Below are positions 20,202-33,429 of a stretch of DNA of 64,000 nucleotides, piece after piece; position 1 is the first letter of the stretch, and each line of letters starts with the position of its first letter. This stretch comes from Nemertoderma westbladi (Eukaryota > Xenacoelomorpha > Nemertodermatida > Nemertodermatidae). A program made the position numbers and the translations under genes. The notes beneath the pieces were generated by a model that searched no databases, was not told where the DNA came from, and saw only the letters and a program-made list of their open reading frames with translations. The stretch covers positions 1 through 64,000 of the forward strand of contig JAUCBJ010001142.1 of assembly GCA_032718475.1 (NCBI GenBank), given 5' to 3'.

Positions 20202-20906
20202 CTCTTTTCCCATTCTAGCTCTCTTGGATGCAGGTTTACTGTTAGTAATTCTAAGATCGCAGTTTAACTCGAATATTGTCCAATTTGTCTTTATTTCATT
20301 CTCGTGGGTAACCTGTACGATGAAAGCCCCGCAATCAGTGGCAACGCTGAAGTTTTTAATAACAACGCCTCCTCGGCAATCATTCACAACTTCGTATCGA
20401 GAAGGAGTAACATATTTATCCTCCTTTGATCTGTCTGTGCTGCAGATGAGGTCACCCTGCTTTCCCTTTAAGACATCGACTTGTTGAAACTTTGTAATGT
20501 TAAAGTTGATGCTAACTTTGTCCCCTTTCTTTGGGTGTTGCGTGTTCTTCGGTGCATCCATTCGAATAGTTAGATTCGTGCCATTTACTCCACATTGAAA
20601 ATTTAAACATTGAAACATTCCACATTTTTCAATCCCTTTTTTTGTGACACCCAACTCATTGATTGTCAGAATGGAATCATTACTATTGTCCGTGACAACT
20701 ACTACATTACCATCGACTGAATCATTAATAGGACCCCCCTTGCCATCATATATCTTTGCGTTTTCGCATGTAAAATTAATCCGCTCACCGTAACTGCAGT
20801 TAACTGAGTCTTCTTCTACAAGTGTGGAAACGTTACAATAATTAATTGTACCATTTATTCCACACAGAAGTGAAGAAATTGATATGGTAATTATAAATAT
20901 CAGCAT
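20202..20906 (-). CDS. Ig-superfamily receptor, exon 1: signal peptide and two Ig-like regions
   Basis: The ATG is at 20906-20904 on the minus strand. The first 16 or so residues (MLIFIITISISSLLCG) form a signal peptide. Two Cys-bearing extracellular regions follow, about residues 20-125 (INFTCENAKI to CLNFQCGVNG) and 130-228 (VSINFNITKF to IFELNCDLRI), with Ig-like strand patterns but little standard consensus. About ten N-glycosylation sequons are present. The exon would end at GAG (20204-20202), so that SKRARMGKE joins VNITCKIQGYP of exon 2. This supplies the missing first strand of the third Ig domain, which supports the joining. Without splicing the frame stops 6 codons later (20187). 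Invertebrate recognition and allorecognition receptors share this layout, but no specific function can be assigned. Confidence 0.75.
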
Positions 20907-21481
20907 AGCTATTTATTTGCGAACTTTTAAATAATCTCTCTTTTTTTATTTAATTAGTTAAAATACGCCTAATTATTCTAGAAACGCCTACCGTTAAAAT
21001 ATAAAACAAATACAAATAATGTAAGAGATGTTTATAAAACATGTCTATATTACTAACAATAAACGAAAATTAATATGGTAGGCCTACAGTACTGGTGTGT
21101 TATGGGTACACCCTTCTCTCCAAATGTTATTATAGCTAGTTTTTGCTATTTTTTCGCCTAGAGTTTAGTACGTTTTTTAATGAAAATAATGCATAAATTG
21201 CTTCCTTAGTATATTTACAATTATTAATTTTCTTAAATGTTTCTTAAATTTTTAAAATATCCCCTTTATTGTCCGCAAAAGTGCGGTCAATAAAGACATT
21301 AATATCCGCCTTTGTGGACAATAAGGACTATTATTCGATTAAAAAAAAGTAAGCGGAAAACACCAGTTTTTTTCAATCATTTTCAATTTAACGAAATTCA
21401 ACTATTCTGTCCGAGTGGTTGAGTTTTACAAGAGTTGGCAGGTTTTTAGCACCAGCGAAGCGAGTGTTAAAATGCCAACGA
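20907..21481. other. Promoter side of the Ig gene and left flank of the satellite
   Basis: AT-rich, no gene seen. Complementary pieces TTGTCCGCAAAAG / CTTTGTGGACAA lie near 21275 and 21315, forming an imperfect inverted repeat. The satellite begins at about 21482 without any transitional monomers that I can see. Confidence 0.4.
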
Positions 21482-22607
21482 TAGGTGCGTAGCAGTAGGG
21501 TTAGGAATTAGTCACACTAGCCTGGGAGGTGCGTAGCAGTAGGGTTAGGAATTAGTCTCACTAGCCTGTGAGGTGCGTAGCAGTAGGGTTAGGAATTAGT
21601 CAAACTAGCCTGTGAGGTGCGTAGCAGTAGGGTTAGGAATTAGTCACACTAGCCTGGGAGGTGTGTAGCAGTAGGGTTAGGAATTAGTCACACTAGCCAG
21701 TGTGATGCGTAGCAGTAGGGTTAGGAATTAATCACACTAGCCTGTGAGGTGCGTAGCAGTAGGGTTAGGAATTAGTCACACTAGCCTGTGAGGTGCGTAG
21801 CAGTTGGGTTAGGAATTAGTCAAACTAGCCTGTGAGGTGCGTAGCAGTTGGGTTAGGAATTAGTCAAACTAGCCTGGGAGGTGCGTAGCAGTAGGGTTAG
21901 GAATTAGTCAAACTAGCCTGTGAGGTGCGTAGCAGTAGGGTTAGGAATTAGTCAAACTAGCCTGTGAGGTGCGTAGCAGTTGGGTTAGGAATTAGTCAAA
22001 CTAGCCTGTGAGGTGCGTAGCAGTTGGGTTAGGAATTAGTCAAACTAGCCTGTGAGGTGCGTAGCAGTTGGGTTAGGAATTAGTCAAACTAGCCTGGGAG
22101 GTGCGTAGCAGTAGGGTTAGGAATTAGTCAAACTAGCCTGTGAGGTGCGTAGCAGTAGGGTTAGGAATTAGTCAAACTAGCCTGTGAGGTGCGTAGCAGT
22201 TGGGTTAGGAATTAGTCAAACTAGCCTGTGAGGTGCGTAGCAGTTGGGTTAGGAATTAGTCAAACTAGCCTGTGAGGTGCGTAGCAGTTGGGTTAGGAAT
22301 TAGTCAAACTAGCCTGGGAGGTGCGTAGCAGTAGGGTTAGGAATTAGTCAAACTAGCCTGTGAGGTGCGTAGCAGTTGGGTTAGGAATTAGTCAAACTAG
22401 CCTGTGAGGTGCGTAGCAGTTGGGTTAGGAATTAGTCAAACTAGCCTGTGAGGTGCGTAGCAGTTGGGTTAGGAATTAGTCAAACTAGCCTGGGAGGTGC
22501 GTAGCAGTAGGGTTAGGAATTAGTCAAACTAGCCTGTGAGGTGCGTAGCAGTTGGGTTAGGAATTAGTCAAACTAGCCTGTGAGGTGCGTAGCAGTTGGG
22601 TTAGGAA

Positions 22608-25600
22608 TTAGTCAAACTAGCCTGTGAGGTGCGTAGCAGTTGGGTTAGGAATTAGTCAAACTAGCCTGGGAGGTGCGTAGCAGTAGGGTTAGGAATTAGT
22701 CAAACTAGCCTGTGAGGTGCGTAGCAGTAGGGTTAGGAATTAGTCACACTAGCCTGGGAGGTGCGTAGCAGTTGGGTTAGGAATTAGTCAAACTAGCCTG
22801 GGAGGTGCGTAGCAGTAGGGTTAGGAATAAGTCACACTAGCCTGGGAGGTGGGTAGCAGTAGGGTTAGGAATTAATCACACTAGCCTGTGAGGTGCGTAG
22901 CAGTTGGGTTAGGAATTAGTCAAACTAGCCTGGGAGGTGCGTAGCAGTAGGGTTGGAATTAGTCAAACTAGCCTGTGAGGTGCGTAGCAGTTGGGTTAGG
23001 AATTAGTCAAACTAGCCTGTGAGGTGCGTAGCAGTTGGGTTAGGAATTAGTCAAACTAGCCTGTGAGGTGCGTAGCAGTTGGGTTAGGAATTAGTCAAAC
23101 TAGCCTGTGAGGTGCGTAGCAGTTGGGTTAGGAATTAGTCAAACTAGCCTGTGAGGTGCGTAGCAGTTGGGTTAGGAATTAGTCACACTAGCCTGTGAGG
23201 TGCGTAGCAGTAGGGTTAGGAATTAGTCTCACTAGCCTGGGAGGTGCGCAGCAGTAGGGTTAGGAATTAGTCACACTAGCCTGGGAGGTGCGTAGCAGTA
23301 GGGTTAGGAATTAGTCAAACTAGCCTGTGAGGTGCGTAGCAGTTGGGTTAGGAATTAGTCACACTAGCCTGTGAGGTGCGTAGCAGTAGGGTTAGGAATT
23401 AGTCTCACTAGCCTGGGAGGTGCGCAGCAGTAGGGTTAGGAATTAGTCACACTAGCCTGGGAGGTGCGTAGCAGTAGGGTTAGGAATTAGTCAAACTAGC
23501 CTGTGAGGTGCGTAGCAGTTGGGTTAGGAATTAGTCACACTAGCCTGTGAGGTGCGTAGCAGTAGGGTTAGGAATTAGTCTCACTAGCCTGTGAGGTGCG
23601 TAGCAGTAGGGTTAGGAATTAGTCTCACTAGCCTGGGAGGTGCGCAGCAGTAGGGTTAGGAATTAGTCACACTAGCCTGGGAGGTGCGTAGCAGTAGGGT
23701 TAGGAATTAGTCAAACTAGCCTGTGAGGTGCGTAGCAGTTGGGTTAGGAATTAGTCACACTAGCCTGTGAGGTGCGTAGCAGTAGGGTTAGGAATTAGTC
23801 ACACTAGCCTGTGAGGTGCGTAGCAGTAGGGTTAGGAATTAGTCTCACTAGCCTGTGAGGTGCGTAGCAGTAGGGTTAGGAATTAGTCACATTAGCCTGG
23901 GAGGTGCGTAGCAGTAGGGTTAGGAATTAGTCAAACTAGCCTGTGAGGTGCGTAGCAGTAGGGTTAGGAATTAATCACACTAGCCTGTGAGGTGCGTAGC
24001 AGTAGGGTTATGAATTAGTCACACTAGCCTGGGAGGTGCGTAGCAGTAGGGTTAGGAATTAGTCTCACTAGCCTGTGAGGTGCGTAGCAGTTGGGTTAGG
24101 AATTAGTCTCACTAGCCTGGGAGGTGCGTAGCAGTAGGGTTAGGAATTAATCACACTAGCCTGGGAGGTGCATAGTAGGTGGGTTAGGAATTAGTCAAAC
24201 TAGCCTGTGAGGTGCGTAGCAGTAGGGTTAGGAATTAATCACACTAGCCTGTGAGGTGCGTAGCAGTAGGATTAGGAATTAGTCACACTAGCCTGTGAGG
24301 TGCGTAGCAGTAGGGTTAGGAATTAGTCACACTAGCCTGTGAGGTGCGTAGCAGTTGGGTTAGGAAATAGTCACACTAGTCTGGGAGGTGCGTAGCAGTT
24401 TGGTTAGGAATTAGTCAAACTAGCCTGTGAGGTGCGTAGCAGTAGGGTTAGGAATTAATCACACTAGCCTGTGAGGTGCGTAGCAGTAGGGTTAGGAATT
24501 AGTCTCACTAGCCTGGGAGGTGCGCAGCAGTAGGGTTAGGAATTAGTCACACTAGCCTGGGAGGTGCGTAGCAGTAGGGTTAGGAATTAGTCAAACTAGC
24601 CTGTGAGGTGCGTAGCAGTTGGGTTAGGAATTAGTCACACTAGCCTGTGAGGTGCGTAGCAGTAGGGTTAGGAATTAGTCTCACTAGCCTGTGAGGTGCG
24701 TAGCAGTAGGGTTAGGAATTAGTCTCACTAGCCTGGGAGGTGCGCAGCAGTAGGGTTAGGAATTAGTCACACTAGCCTGGGAGGTGCGTAGCAGTAGGGT
24801 TAGGAATTAGTCAAACTAGCCTGTGAGGTGCGTAGCAGTTGGGTTAGGAATTAGTCACACTAGCCTGTGAGGTGCGTAGCAGTAGGGTTAGGAATTAGTC
24901 TCACTAGCCTGTGAGGTGCGTAGCAGTAGGGTTAGGAATTAGTCTCACTAGCCTGGGAGGTGCGCAGCAGTAGGGTTAGGAATTAGTCAAACTAGCCTGT
25001 GAGGTGCGTAGCATTTGGGTTAGGAATTAGTCACACTAGCCTGTGAGGTGCGTAGCAGTAGGGTTAGGAATTAGTCACACTAGCCTGTGAGGTGCGTAGC
25101 AGTAGGGTTAGGAATTAGTCTCACTAGCCTGTGAGGTGCGTAGCAGTAGGGTTAGGAATTAGTCACATTAGCCTGGGAGGTGCGTAGCAGTAGGGTTAGG
25201 AATTAGTCAAACTAGCCTGTGAGGTGCGTAGCAGTAGGGTTAGGAATTAATCACACTAGCCTGTGAGGTGCGTAGCAGTAGGGTTATGAATTAGTCACAC
25301 TAGCCTGGGAGGTGCGTAGCAGTAGGGTTAGGAATTAGTCTCACTAGCCTGTGAGGTGCGTAGCAGTTGGATTAGGAATTAGTCTCACTAGCTTGGGAGG
25401 TGCGCAGCAGTAGGGTTAGGAATTAGTCAAACTAGCCTGTGAGGTGCGTAGCAGTTGGGTTAGGAATTAGTCACACTAGCCTGTGAGGTGCGTAGCAGTA
25501 GGGTTAGGAATTAGTCACACTAGCCTTTGAGGTGCGTAGCAGTAGGGTTAGGAATTAGTCAAACTAGCCTGTGAGGTGCGTAGCAGTTGGGTTAGGAATT

Positions 25601-28502
25601 AGTCAAACTAGCCTGGGAGGTGCGTAGCAGTAGGGTTAGGAATTAGTCAAACTAGCCTGTGAGGTGCGTAGCAGTAGGGTTAGGAATTAGTCACACTAGC
25701 CTGGGAGGTGCGTAGCAGTTGGGTTAGGAATTAGTCAAACTAGCCTGGGAGGTGCGTAGCAGTAGGGTTAGGAATAAGTCACACTAGCCTGGGAGGTGGG
25801 TAGCAGTAGGGTTAGGAATTAATCACACTAGCCTGTGAGATGCGTAGCAGTTGGGTTAGGAATTAGTCAAACTAGCCTGGGAGGTGCGTAGCAGTAGGGT
25901 TGGAATTAGTCAAACTAGCCTGTGAGGTGCGTAGCAGTTGGGTTAGGAATTAGTCAAACTAGCCTGTGAGGTGCGTAGCAGTTGGGTTAGGAATTAGTCA
26001 AACTAGCCTGTGAGGTGCGTAGCAGTTGGGTTAGGAATTAGTCAAACTAGCCTGTGAGGTGCGTAGCAGTTGGGTTAGGAATTAGTCAAACTAGCCTGTG
26101 AGGTGCGTAGCAGTTGGGTTAGGAATTAGTCACACTAGCCTGTGAGGTGCGTAGCAGTAGGGTTAGGAATTAGTCTCACTAGCCTGGGAGGTGCGCAGCA
26201 GTAGGGTTAGGAATTAGTCACACTAGCCTGGGAGGTGCGTAGCAGTAGGGTTAGGAATTAGTCAAACTAGCCTGTGAGGTGCGTAGCAGTTGGGTTAGGA
26301 ATTAGTCACACTAGCCTGTGAGGTGCGTAGCAGTAGGGTTAGGAATTAGTCTCACTAGCCTGGGAGGTGCGCAGCAGTAGGGTTAGGAATTAGTCACACT
26401 AGCCTGGGAGGTGCGTAGCAGTAGGGTTAGGAATTAGTCAAACTAGCCTGTGAGGTGCGTAGCAGTTGGGTTAGGAATTAGTCACACTAGCCTGTGAGGT
26501 GCGTAGCAGTAGGGTTAGGAATTAGTCTCACTAGCCTGTGAGGTGCGTAGCAGTAGGGTTAGGAATTAGTCTCACTAGCCTGGGAGGTGCGCAGCAGTAG
26601 GGTTAGGAATTAGTCACACTAGCCTGGGAGGTGCGTAGCAGTAGGGTTAGGAATTAGTCAAACTAGCCTGTGAGGTGCGTAGCAGTTGGGTTAGGAATTA
26701 GTCACACTAGCCTGTGAGGTGCGTAGCAGTAGGGTTAGGAATTAGTCACACTAGCCTGTGAGGTGCGTAGCAGTAGGGTTAGGAATTAGTCTCACTAGCC
26801 TGTGAGGTGCGTAGCAGTAGGGTTAGGAATTAGTCACATTAGCCTGGGAGGTGCGTAGCAGTAGGGTTAGGAATTAGTCAAACTAGCCTGTGAGGTGCGT
26901 AGCAGTAGGGTTAGGAATTAATCACACTAGCCTGTGAGGTGCGTAGCAGTAGGGTTATGAATTAGTCACACTAGCCTGGGAGGTGCGTAGCAGTAGGGTT
27001 AGGAATTAGTCTCACTAGCCTGTGAGGTGCGTAGCAGTTGGGTTAGGAATTAGTCTCACTAGCCTGGGAGGTGCGTAGCAGTAGGGTTAGGAATTAATCA
27101 CACTAGCCTGGGAGGTGCATAGTAGGTGGGTTAGGAATTAGTCAAACTAGCCTGTGAGGTGCGTAGCAGTAGGGTTAGGAATTAATCACACTAGCCTGTG
27201 AGGTGCGTAGCAGTAGGATTAGGAATTAGTCACACTAGCCTGTGAGGTGCGTAGCAGTAGGGTTAGGAATTAGTCACACTAGCCTGTGAGGTGCGTAGCA
27301 GTTGGGTTAGGAAATAGTCACACTAGTCTGGGAGGTGCGTAGCAGTTTGGTTAGGAATTAGTCAAACTAGCCTGTGAGGTGCGTAGCAGTAGGGTTAGGA
27401 ATTAATCACACTAGCCTGTGAGGTGCGTAGCAGTAGGGTTAGGAATTAGTCTCACTAGCCTGGGAGGTGCGCAGCAGTAGGGTTAGGAATTAGTCACACT
27501 AGCCTGGGAGGTGCGTAGCAGTAGGGTTAGGAATTAGTCAAACTAGCCTGTGAGGTGCGTAGCAGTTGGGTTAGGAATTAGTCACACTAGCCTGTGAGGT
27601 GCGTAGCAGTAGGGTTAGGAATTAGTCTCACTAGCCTGTGAGGTGCGTAGCAGTAGGGTTAGGAATTAGTCTCACTAGCCTGGGAGGTGCGCAGCAGTAG
27701 GGTTAGGAATTAGTCACACTAGCCTGGGAGGTGCGTAGCAGTAGGGTTAGGAATTAGTCAAACTAGCCTGTGAGGTGCGTAGCAGTTGGGTTAGGAATTA
27801 GTCACACTAGCCTGTGAGGTGCGTAGCAGTAGGGTTAGGAATTAGTCTCACTAGCCTGTGAGGTGCGTAGCAGTAGGGTTAGGAATTAGTCTCACTAGCC
27901 TGGGAGGTGCGCAGCAGTAGGGTTAGGAATTAGTCAAACTAGCCTGTGAGGTGCGTAGCAGTTGGGTTAGGAATTAGTCACACTAGCCTGTGAGGTGCGT
28001 AGCAGTAGGGTTAGGAATTAGTCACACTAGCCTGTGAGGTGCGTAGCAGTAGGGTTAGGAATTAGTCTCACTAGCCTGTGAGGTGCGTAGCAGTAGGGTT
28101 AGGAATTAGTCACATTAGCCTGGGAGGTGCGTAGCAGTAGGGTTAGGAATTAGTCAAACTAGCCTGTGAGGTGCGTAGCAGTAGGGTTAGGAATTAATCA
28201 CACTAGCCTGTGAGGTGCGTAGCAGTAGGGTTATGAATTAGTCACACTAGCCTGGGAGGTGCGTAGCAGTAGGGTTAGGAATTAGTCTCACTAGCCTGTG
28301 AGGTGCGTAGCAGTTGGATTAGGAATTAGTCTCACTAGCTTGGGAGGTGCGCAGCAGTAGGGTTAGGAATTAGTCAAACTAGCCTGTGAGGTGCGTAGCA
28401 GTTGGGTTAGGAATTAGTCACACTAGCCTGTGAGGTGCGTAGCAGTAGGGTTAGGAATTAGTCACACTAGCCTGTGAGGTGCGTAGCAGTAGGGTTAGGA
28501 AT
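22608..28502. repeat. 2947-bp tandem duplication inside the satellite (two copies)
   Basis: Rare variants recur at a constant spacing of 2947 bp. GTGCGCAGC occurs at 23244, 23420, 23640, 24520, 24740, 24960 and 25400, and again at 26191, 26367, 26587, 27467, 27687, 27907 and 28347. A one-base-short monomer (GGGTTGGAATT) occurs at 22951 and 25898, and TTAGGAATAA at 22821 and 25768. The length equals 67 monomers minus one base. Edges are approximate (copy 1 about 22608-25555, copy 2 about 25556-28502). Confidence 0.9.
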
Positions 28503-31500
28503 TAGTCTCACTAGCCTGTGAGGTGCGTAGCAGTAGGGTTAGGAATTAGTCACATTAGCCTGGGAGGTGCGTAGCAGTAGGGTTAGGAATTAGTCAAACT
28601 AGCCTGTGAGGTGCGTAGCAGTAGGGTTAGGAATTAATCACACTAGCCTGTGAGGTGCGTAGCAGTAGGGTTATGAATTAGTCACACTAGCCTGGGAGGT
28701 GCGTAGCAGTAGGGTTAGGAATTAGTCTCACTAGCCTGTGAGGTGCGTAGCAGTTGGGTTAGGAATTAGTCTCACTAGCCTGGGAGGTGCGCAGCAGTAG
28801 GGTTAGGAATTAGTCAAACTAGCCTGTGAGGTGCGTAGCAGTTGGGTTAGGAATTAGTCACACTAGCCTGTGAGGTGCGTAGCAGTAGGGTTAGGAATTA
28901 GTCTCACTAGCCTGTGAGGTGCGTAGCAGTAGGGTTAGGAATTAGTCTCACTAGCCTGGGAGGTGCGCAGCAGTAGGGTTAGGAATTAGTCAAACTAGCC
29001 TGTGAGGTGCGTAGCAGTTGGGTTAGGTATTAGTCACACTAGCCTGTGAGGTGCGTAGCAGTAGGGTTAGGAATTAGTCACACTAGCCTGTGAGGTGCGT
29101 AGCAGTAGGGTTAGGAATTAGTCTCACTAGCCTGTGAGGTGCGTAGCAGTAGGGTTAGGAATTAGTCACATTAGCCTGGGAGGTGCGTAGCAGTAGGGTT
29201 AGGAATTAGTCAAACTAGCCTGTGAGGTGCGTAGCAGTAGGGTTAGGAATTAATCACACTAGCCTGGGAGGTGTGTAGCAGTAGGGTTAGGAATTAGTCA
29301 CACTAGCCTGGGAGGTGCGTAGCAGTAGGGTTAGGAATTAGTCAAACTAGCCTGTGAGGTGCGTAGCAGTAGGGTTAGGAATTAATCACACTAGCCTGGG
29401 AGGTGTGTAGCAGTAGGGTTAGGAATTAGTCACACTAGCCAGTGAGATGCGTAGCAGTAGGGTTAGGAATTAGTCACACTAGCCTGTGAGGTGCGTAGCA
29501 GTAGGGCTAGGAATTAGTCACACTAGCCTGTGAGGTGCGTAGCAGTAGGGTTAGGAATTAGTCTCACTAGCCTGTGAGGTGCGTAGCAGTAGGGTTAGGA
29601 ATTAGTCACATTAGCCTGGGAGGTGCGTAGCAGTAGGGTTAGGAATTAATCACACTAGCCTGGGAGGTGCGTAGCAGTAGGGTTAGGAATTAGTCACTCT
29701 AGCCTAGGAGGTGCGTAGCAGTAGGGTTAGGAATTAGTCACTCTAGCCTGTGAGGTGCGTAGCAGTAGGGTTAGGAATTAGTCACATTAGCCTGTGAGGT
29801 GCGTAGCAGTAGGGTTAGGAATTAGTCACACTAGCCTGTGAGGTGCGTAGCAGTAGGGTTAGGAATTAGTCACACTAGCCAGTGAGATGCGTAGCAGTAG
29901 GGTTAGGAATTAGTCACACTAGCCTGTGAGGTGCGTAGCAGTAGGGTTAGGAATTAGTCACACTAGCCTGTGAGGTGCGTAGCAGTAGGGTTAGGAATTA
30001 GTCAAACTAGCCTGTGAGGTGCGTAGCAGTAGGGTTAGGAATTAATCACACTAGCCTGGGAGGTGTGTAGCAGTAGGGTTAGGAATTAGTCACACTAGCC
30101 AGTGAGATGCGTAGCAGTAGGGTTAGGAATTAGTCACACTAGCCTGTGAGGTGCGTAGCAGTAGGGTTAGGAATTAGTCACACTAGCCAGTGAGATGCGT
30201 AGCAGTAGGGTTAGGAATTAATCACACTAGCGTGGGAGGTGCATAGTATGTGGGTTAGGAATTAGTCAAACTAGCCTGTGAGGTGCGTAGCAGTAGGGTT
30301 AGGAATTAGTCAAACTAGCCTGTGAGGTGCGTAGCAGTAGGGTTAGGAATTAATCACACTAGCCTGGGAGGTGTGTAGCAGTAGGGTTAGGAATTAGTCA
30401 CACTAGCCAGTGAGATGCGTAGCAGTAGGGTTAGGAATTAGTCACACTAGCCTGTGAGGTGCGTAGCAGTAGGGTTAGGAATTAGTCACACTAGCCTGTG
30501 AGGTGCGTAGCAGTAGGGTTAGGAATTAGTCTCACTAGCCTGTGAGGTGCGTAGCAGTAGGGTTAGGAATTAGTCAAACTAGCCTGTGAGGTGCGTAGCA
30601 GTTGGGTTAGGAATTAGTCACACTAGCCTGTGAGGTGCGTAGCAGTAGGGTTAGGAATTAGTCTCACTAGCCTGGGAGGTGCGCAGCAGTAGGGTTAGGA
30701 ATTAGTCAAACTAGCCTGTGAGGTGCGTAGCAGTTGGGTTAGGAATTAGTCACACTAGCCTGTGAGGTGCGTAGCAGTAGGGTTAGGAATTAGTCACACT
30801 AGCCTGTGAGGTGCGTAGCAGTAGGGTTAGGAATTAGTCTCACTAGCCTGTGAGGTGCGTAGCAGTAGGGTTAGGAATTAGTCACATTAGCCTGGGAGGT
30901 GCGTAGCAGTAGGGTTAGGAATTAGTCAAACTAGCCTGTGAGGTGCGTAGCAGTAGGGTTAGGAATTAATCACACTAGCCTGGGAGGTGTGTAGCAGTAG
31001 GGTTAGGAATTAGTCACACTAGCCTGGGAGGTGCGTAGCAGTAGGGTTAGGAATTAGTCAAACTAGCCTGTGAGGTGCGTAGCAGTAGGGTTAGGAATTA
31101 ATCACACTAGCCTGGGAGGTGTGTAGCAGTAGGGTTAGGAATTAGTCACACTAGCCAGTGAGATGCGTAGCAGTAGGGTTAGGAATTAGTCACACTAGCC
31201 TGTGAGGTGCGTAGCAGTAGGGTTAGGAATTAGTCACACTAGCCTGTGAGGTGCGTAGCAGTAGGGTTAGGAATTAGTCTCACTAGCCTGTGAGGTGCGT
31301 AGCAGTAGGGTTAGGAATTAGTCACATTAGCCTGGGAGGTGCGTAGCAGTAGGGTTAGGAATTAATCACACTAGCCTGGGAGGTGCGTAGCAGTAGGGTT
31401 AGGAATTAGTCACTCTAGCCTAGGAGGTGCGTAGCAGTAGGGTTAGGAATTAGTCACTCTAGCCTGTGAGGTGCGTAGCAGTAGGGTTAGGAATTAGTCA

Positions 31501-33291
31501 CACTAGCCTGTGAGGTGCGTAGCAGTAGGGTTAGGAACTAGTCACACTAGCCAGTGAGATGCGTAGCAGTAGGGTTAGGAATTAGTTACACTAGCCTGTG
31601 AGGTGCGTAGCAGTAGGGTTAGGAATTAGTCACACTAGCCTGTGAGGTGCGTAGCAGTAGGGTTAGGAATTAGTCAAACTAGCCTGTGAGGTGCGTAGCA
31701 GTAGGGTTAGGAATTAATCACACTAGCCTGGGAGGTGTGTAGCAGTAGGGTTAGGAATTAGTCACACTAGCCAGTGAGATGCGTAGCAGTAGGGTTAGGA
31801 ATTAGTCACACTAGCCTGTGAGGTGCGTAGCAGTAGGGTTAGGAATTAGTCACACTAGCCAGTGAGATGCGTAGCAGTAGGGTTAGGAATTAATCACACT
31901 AGCCTGGGAGGTGCATAGTAGGTGGGTTAGGAATTAGTCAAACTAGCCTGTGAGGTGCGTAGCAGTAGGGTTAGGAATTAATCACACTAGCCTGGGAGGT
32001 GCATAGTAGGTGGGTTAGGAACTAGTCACACTAGCCAGTGAGATGCGTAGCAGTAGGGTTGGGAATTAGTTACACTAGCCTGTGAGGTGCGTAGCAGTAG
32101 GGTTAGGAATTAGTCACACTAGCCTGTGAGGTGCGTAGCAGTAGGGTTAGGAATTAGTCACATTAGCCTGTGAGGTGCGTAGCAGTAGGGTTAGGAATTA
32201 GTCACACTAGCCTGTGAGGTGCGTAGCAGTAGGGTTAGGAACTAGTCACACTAGCCAGTGAGATGCGTAGCAGTAGGGTTAGGAATTAGTTACACTAGCC
32301 TGTGAGGTGCGTAGCAGTAGGGTTAGGAATTAGTCACACTAGCCTGTGAGGTGCGTAGCAGTAGGGTTAGGAATTAGTCAAACTAGCCTGTGAGGTGCGT
32401 AGCAGTAGGGTTAGGAATTAATCACACTAGCCTGGGAGGTGTGTAGCAGTAGGGTTAGGAATTAGTCACACTAGCCAGTGAGATGCGTAGCAGTAGGGTT
32501 AGGAATTAGTCACACTAGCCTGTGAGGTGCGTAGCAGTAGGGTTAGGAATTAGTCACACTAGCCAGTGAGATGCGTAGCAGTAGGGTTAGGAATTAATCA
32601 CACTAGCCTGGGAGGTGCATAGTAGGTGGGTTAGGAATTAGTCAAACTAGCCTGTGAGGTGCGTAGCAGTAGGGTTAGGAATTAATCACACTAGCCTGGG
32701 AGGTGCATAGTAGGTGGGTTAGGAATTAGTCAAACTAGCCTGTGAGGTGCGTAGCAGTAGGGTTAGGAATTAATGACACTAGCCTGGGAGGTGCATAGTA
32801 GGTGGGTTAGGAATTAGTCAAACTAGCCTGTGAGGTGAGTAGCAGTAGGGTTAGGAATTAATCACACTAGCCTGTGAGGTGCGTAGCAGTAGGATTAGGA
32901 ATTAGTCACACTAGCCTGTGAGGTGCGTAGCAGTAGGGTTAGGAATTAGTCACACTAGCCTGTGAGGTGCGTAGCAGTTGGGTTAGGAAATAGTCACACT
33001 AGTCTGGGAGGTGCGTAGCAGTTTGGTTAGGAATTAGTCAAACTAGCCTGTGAGGTGCGTAGCAGTAGGGTTAGGAATTAATCACACTAGCCTGGGAGGT
33101 GCATAGTAGGTGGGTTAGGAATTAGTCAAACTAGCCTGTGAGGTGCGTAGCAGTAGGGTTAGGAATTAATCACACTAGCCTGGGAGGTGTGTAGCAGTAG
33201 GGTTAGGAATTAGTCACACTAGCCAGTGAGATGCGTAGCAGTAGGGTTAGGAATTAGTCACACTAGCCTGTGAGGTGCGTAGCAGTAGGGT

Positions 33292-33429
33292 TAGGAATTA
33301 ATCACACTAGCCTGTGAGGTGCATAGAAGGTGGGTTATAACCCACCTTCTATGCACCTCACAGGCTAGTTTGATTAATTCCTATAGGAATTAATCAAACT
33401 AGCCTGTGAGGTGCATAGAAGGTGGGTTA
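33292..33429. repeat. Inverted satellite monomer forming a 92-bp perfect palindrome
   Basis: Bases 33338-33383 are the exact reverse complement of 33384-33429 (46 bp each, no spacer). They are also, with one mismatch, the reverse complement of 33292-33337. The order is monomer forward, reverse, forward. It is the only flipped unit I noticed among about 600. Confidence 0.97.
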
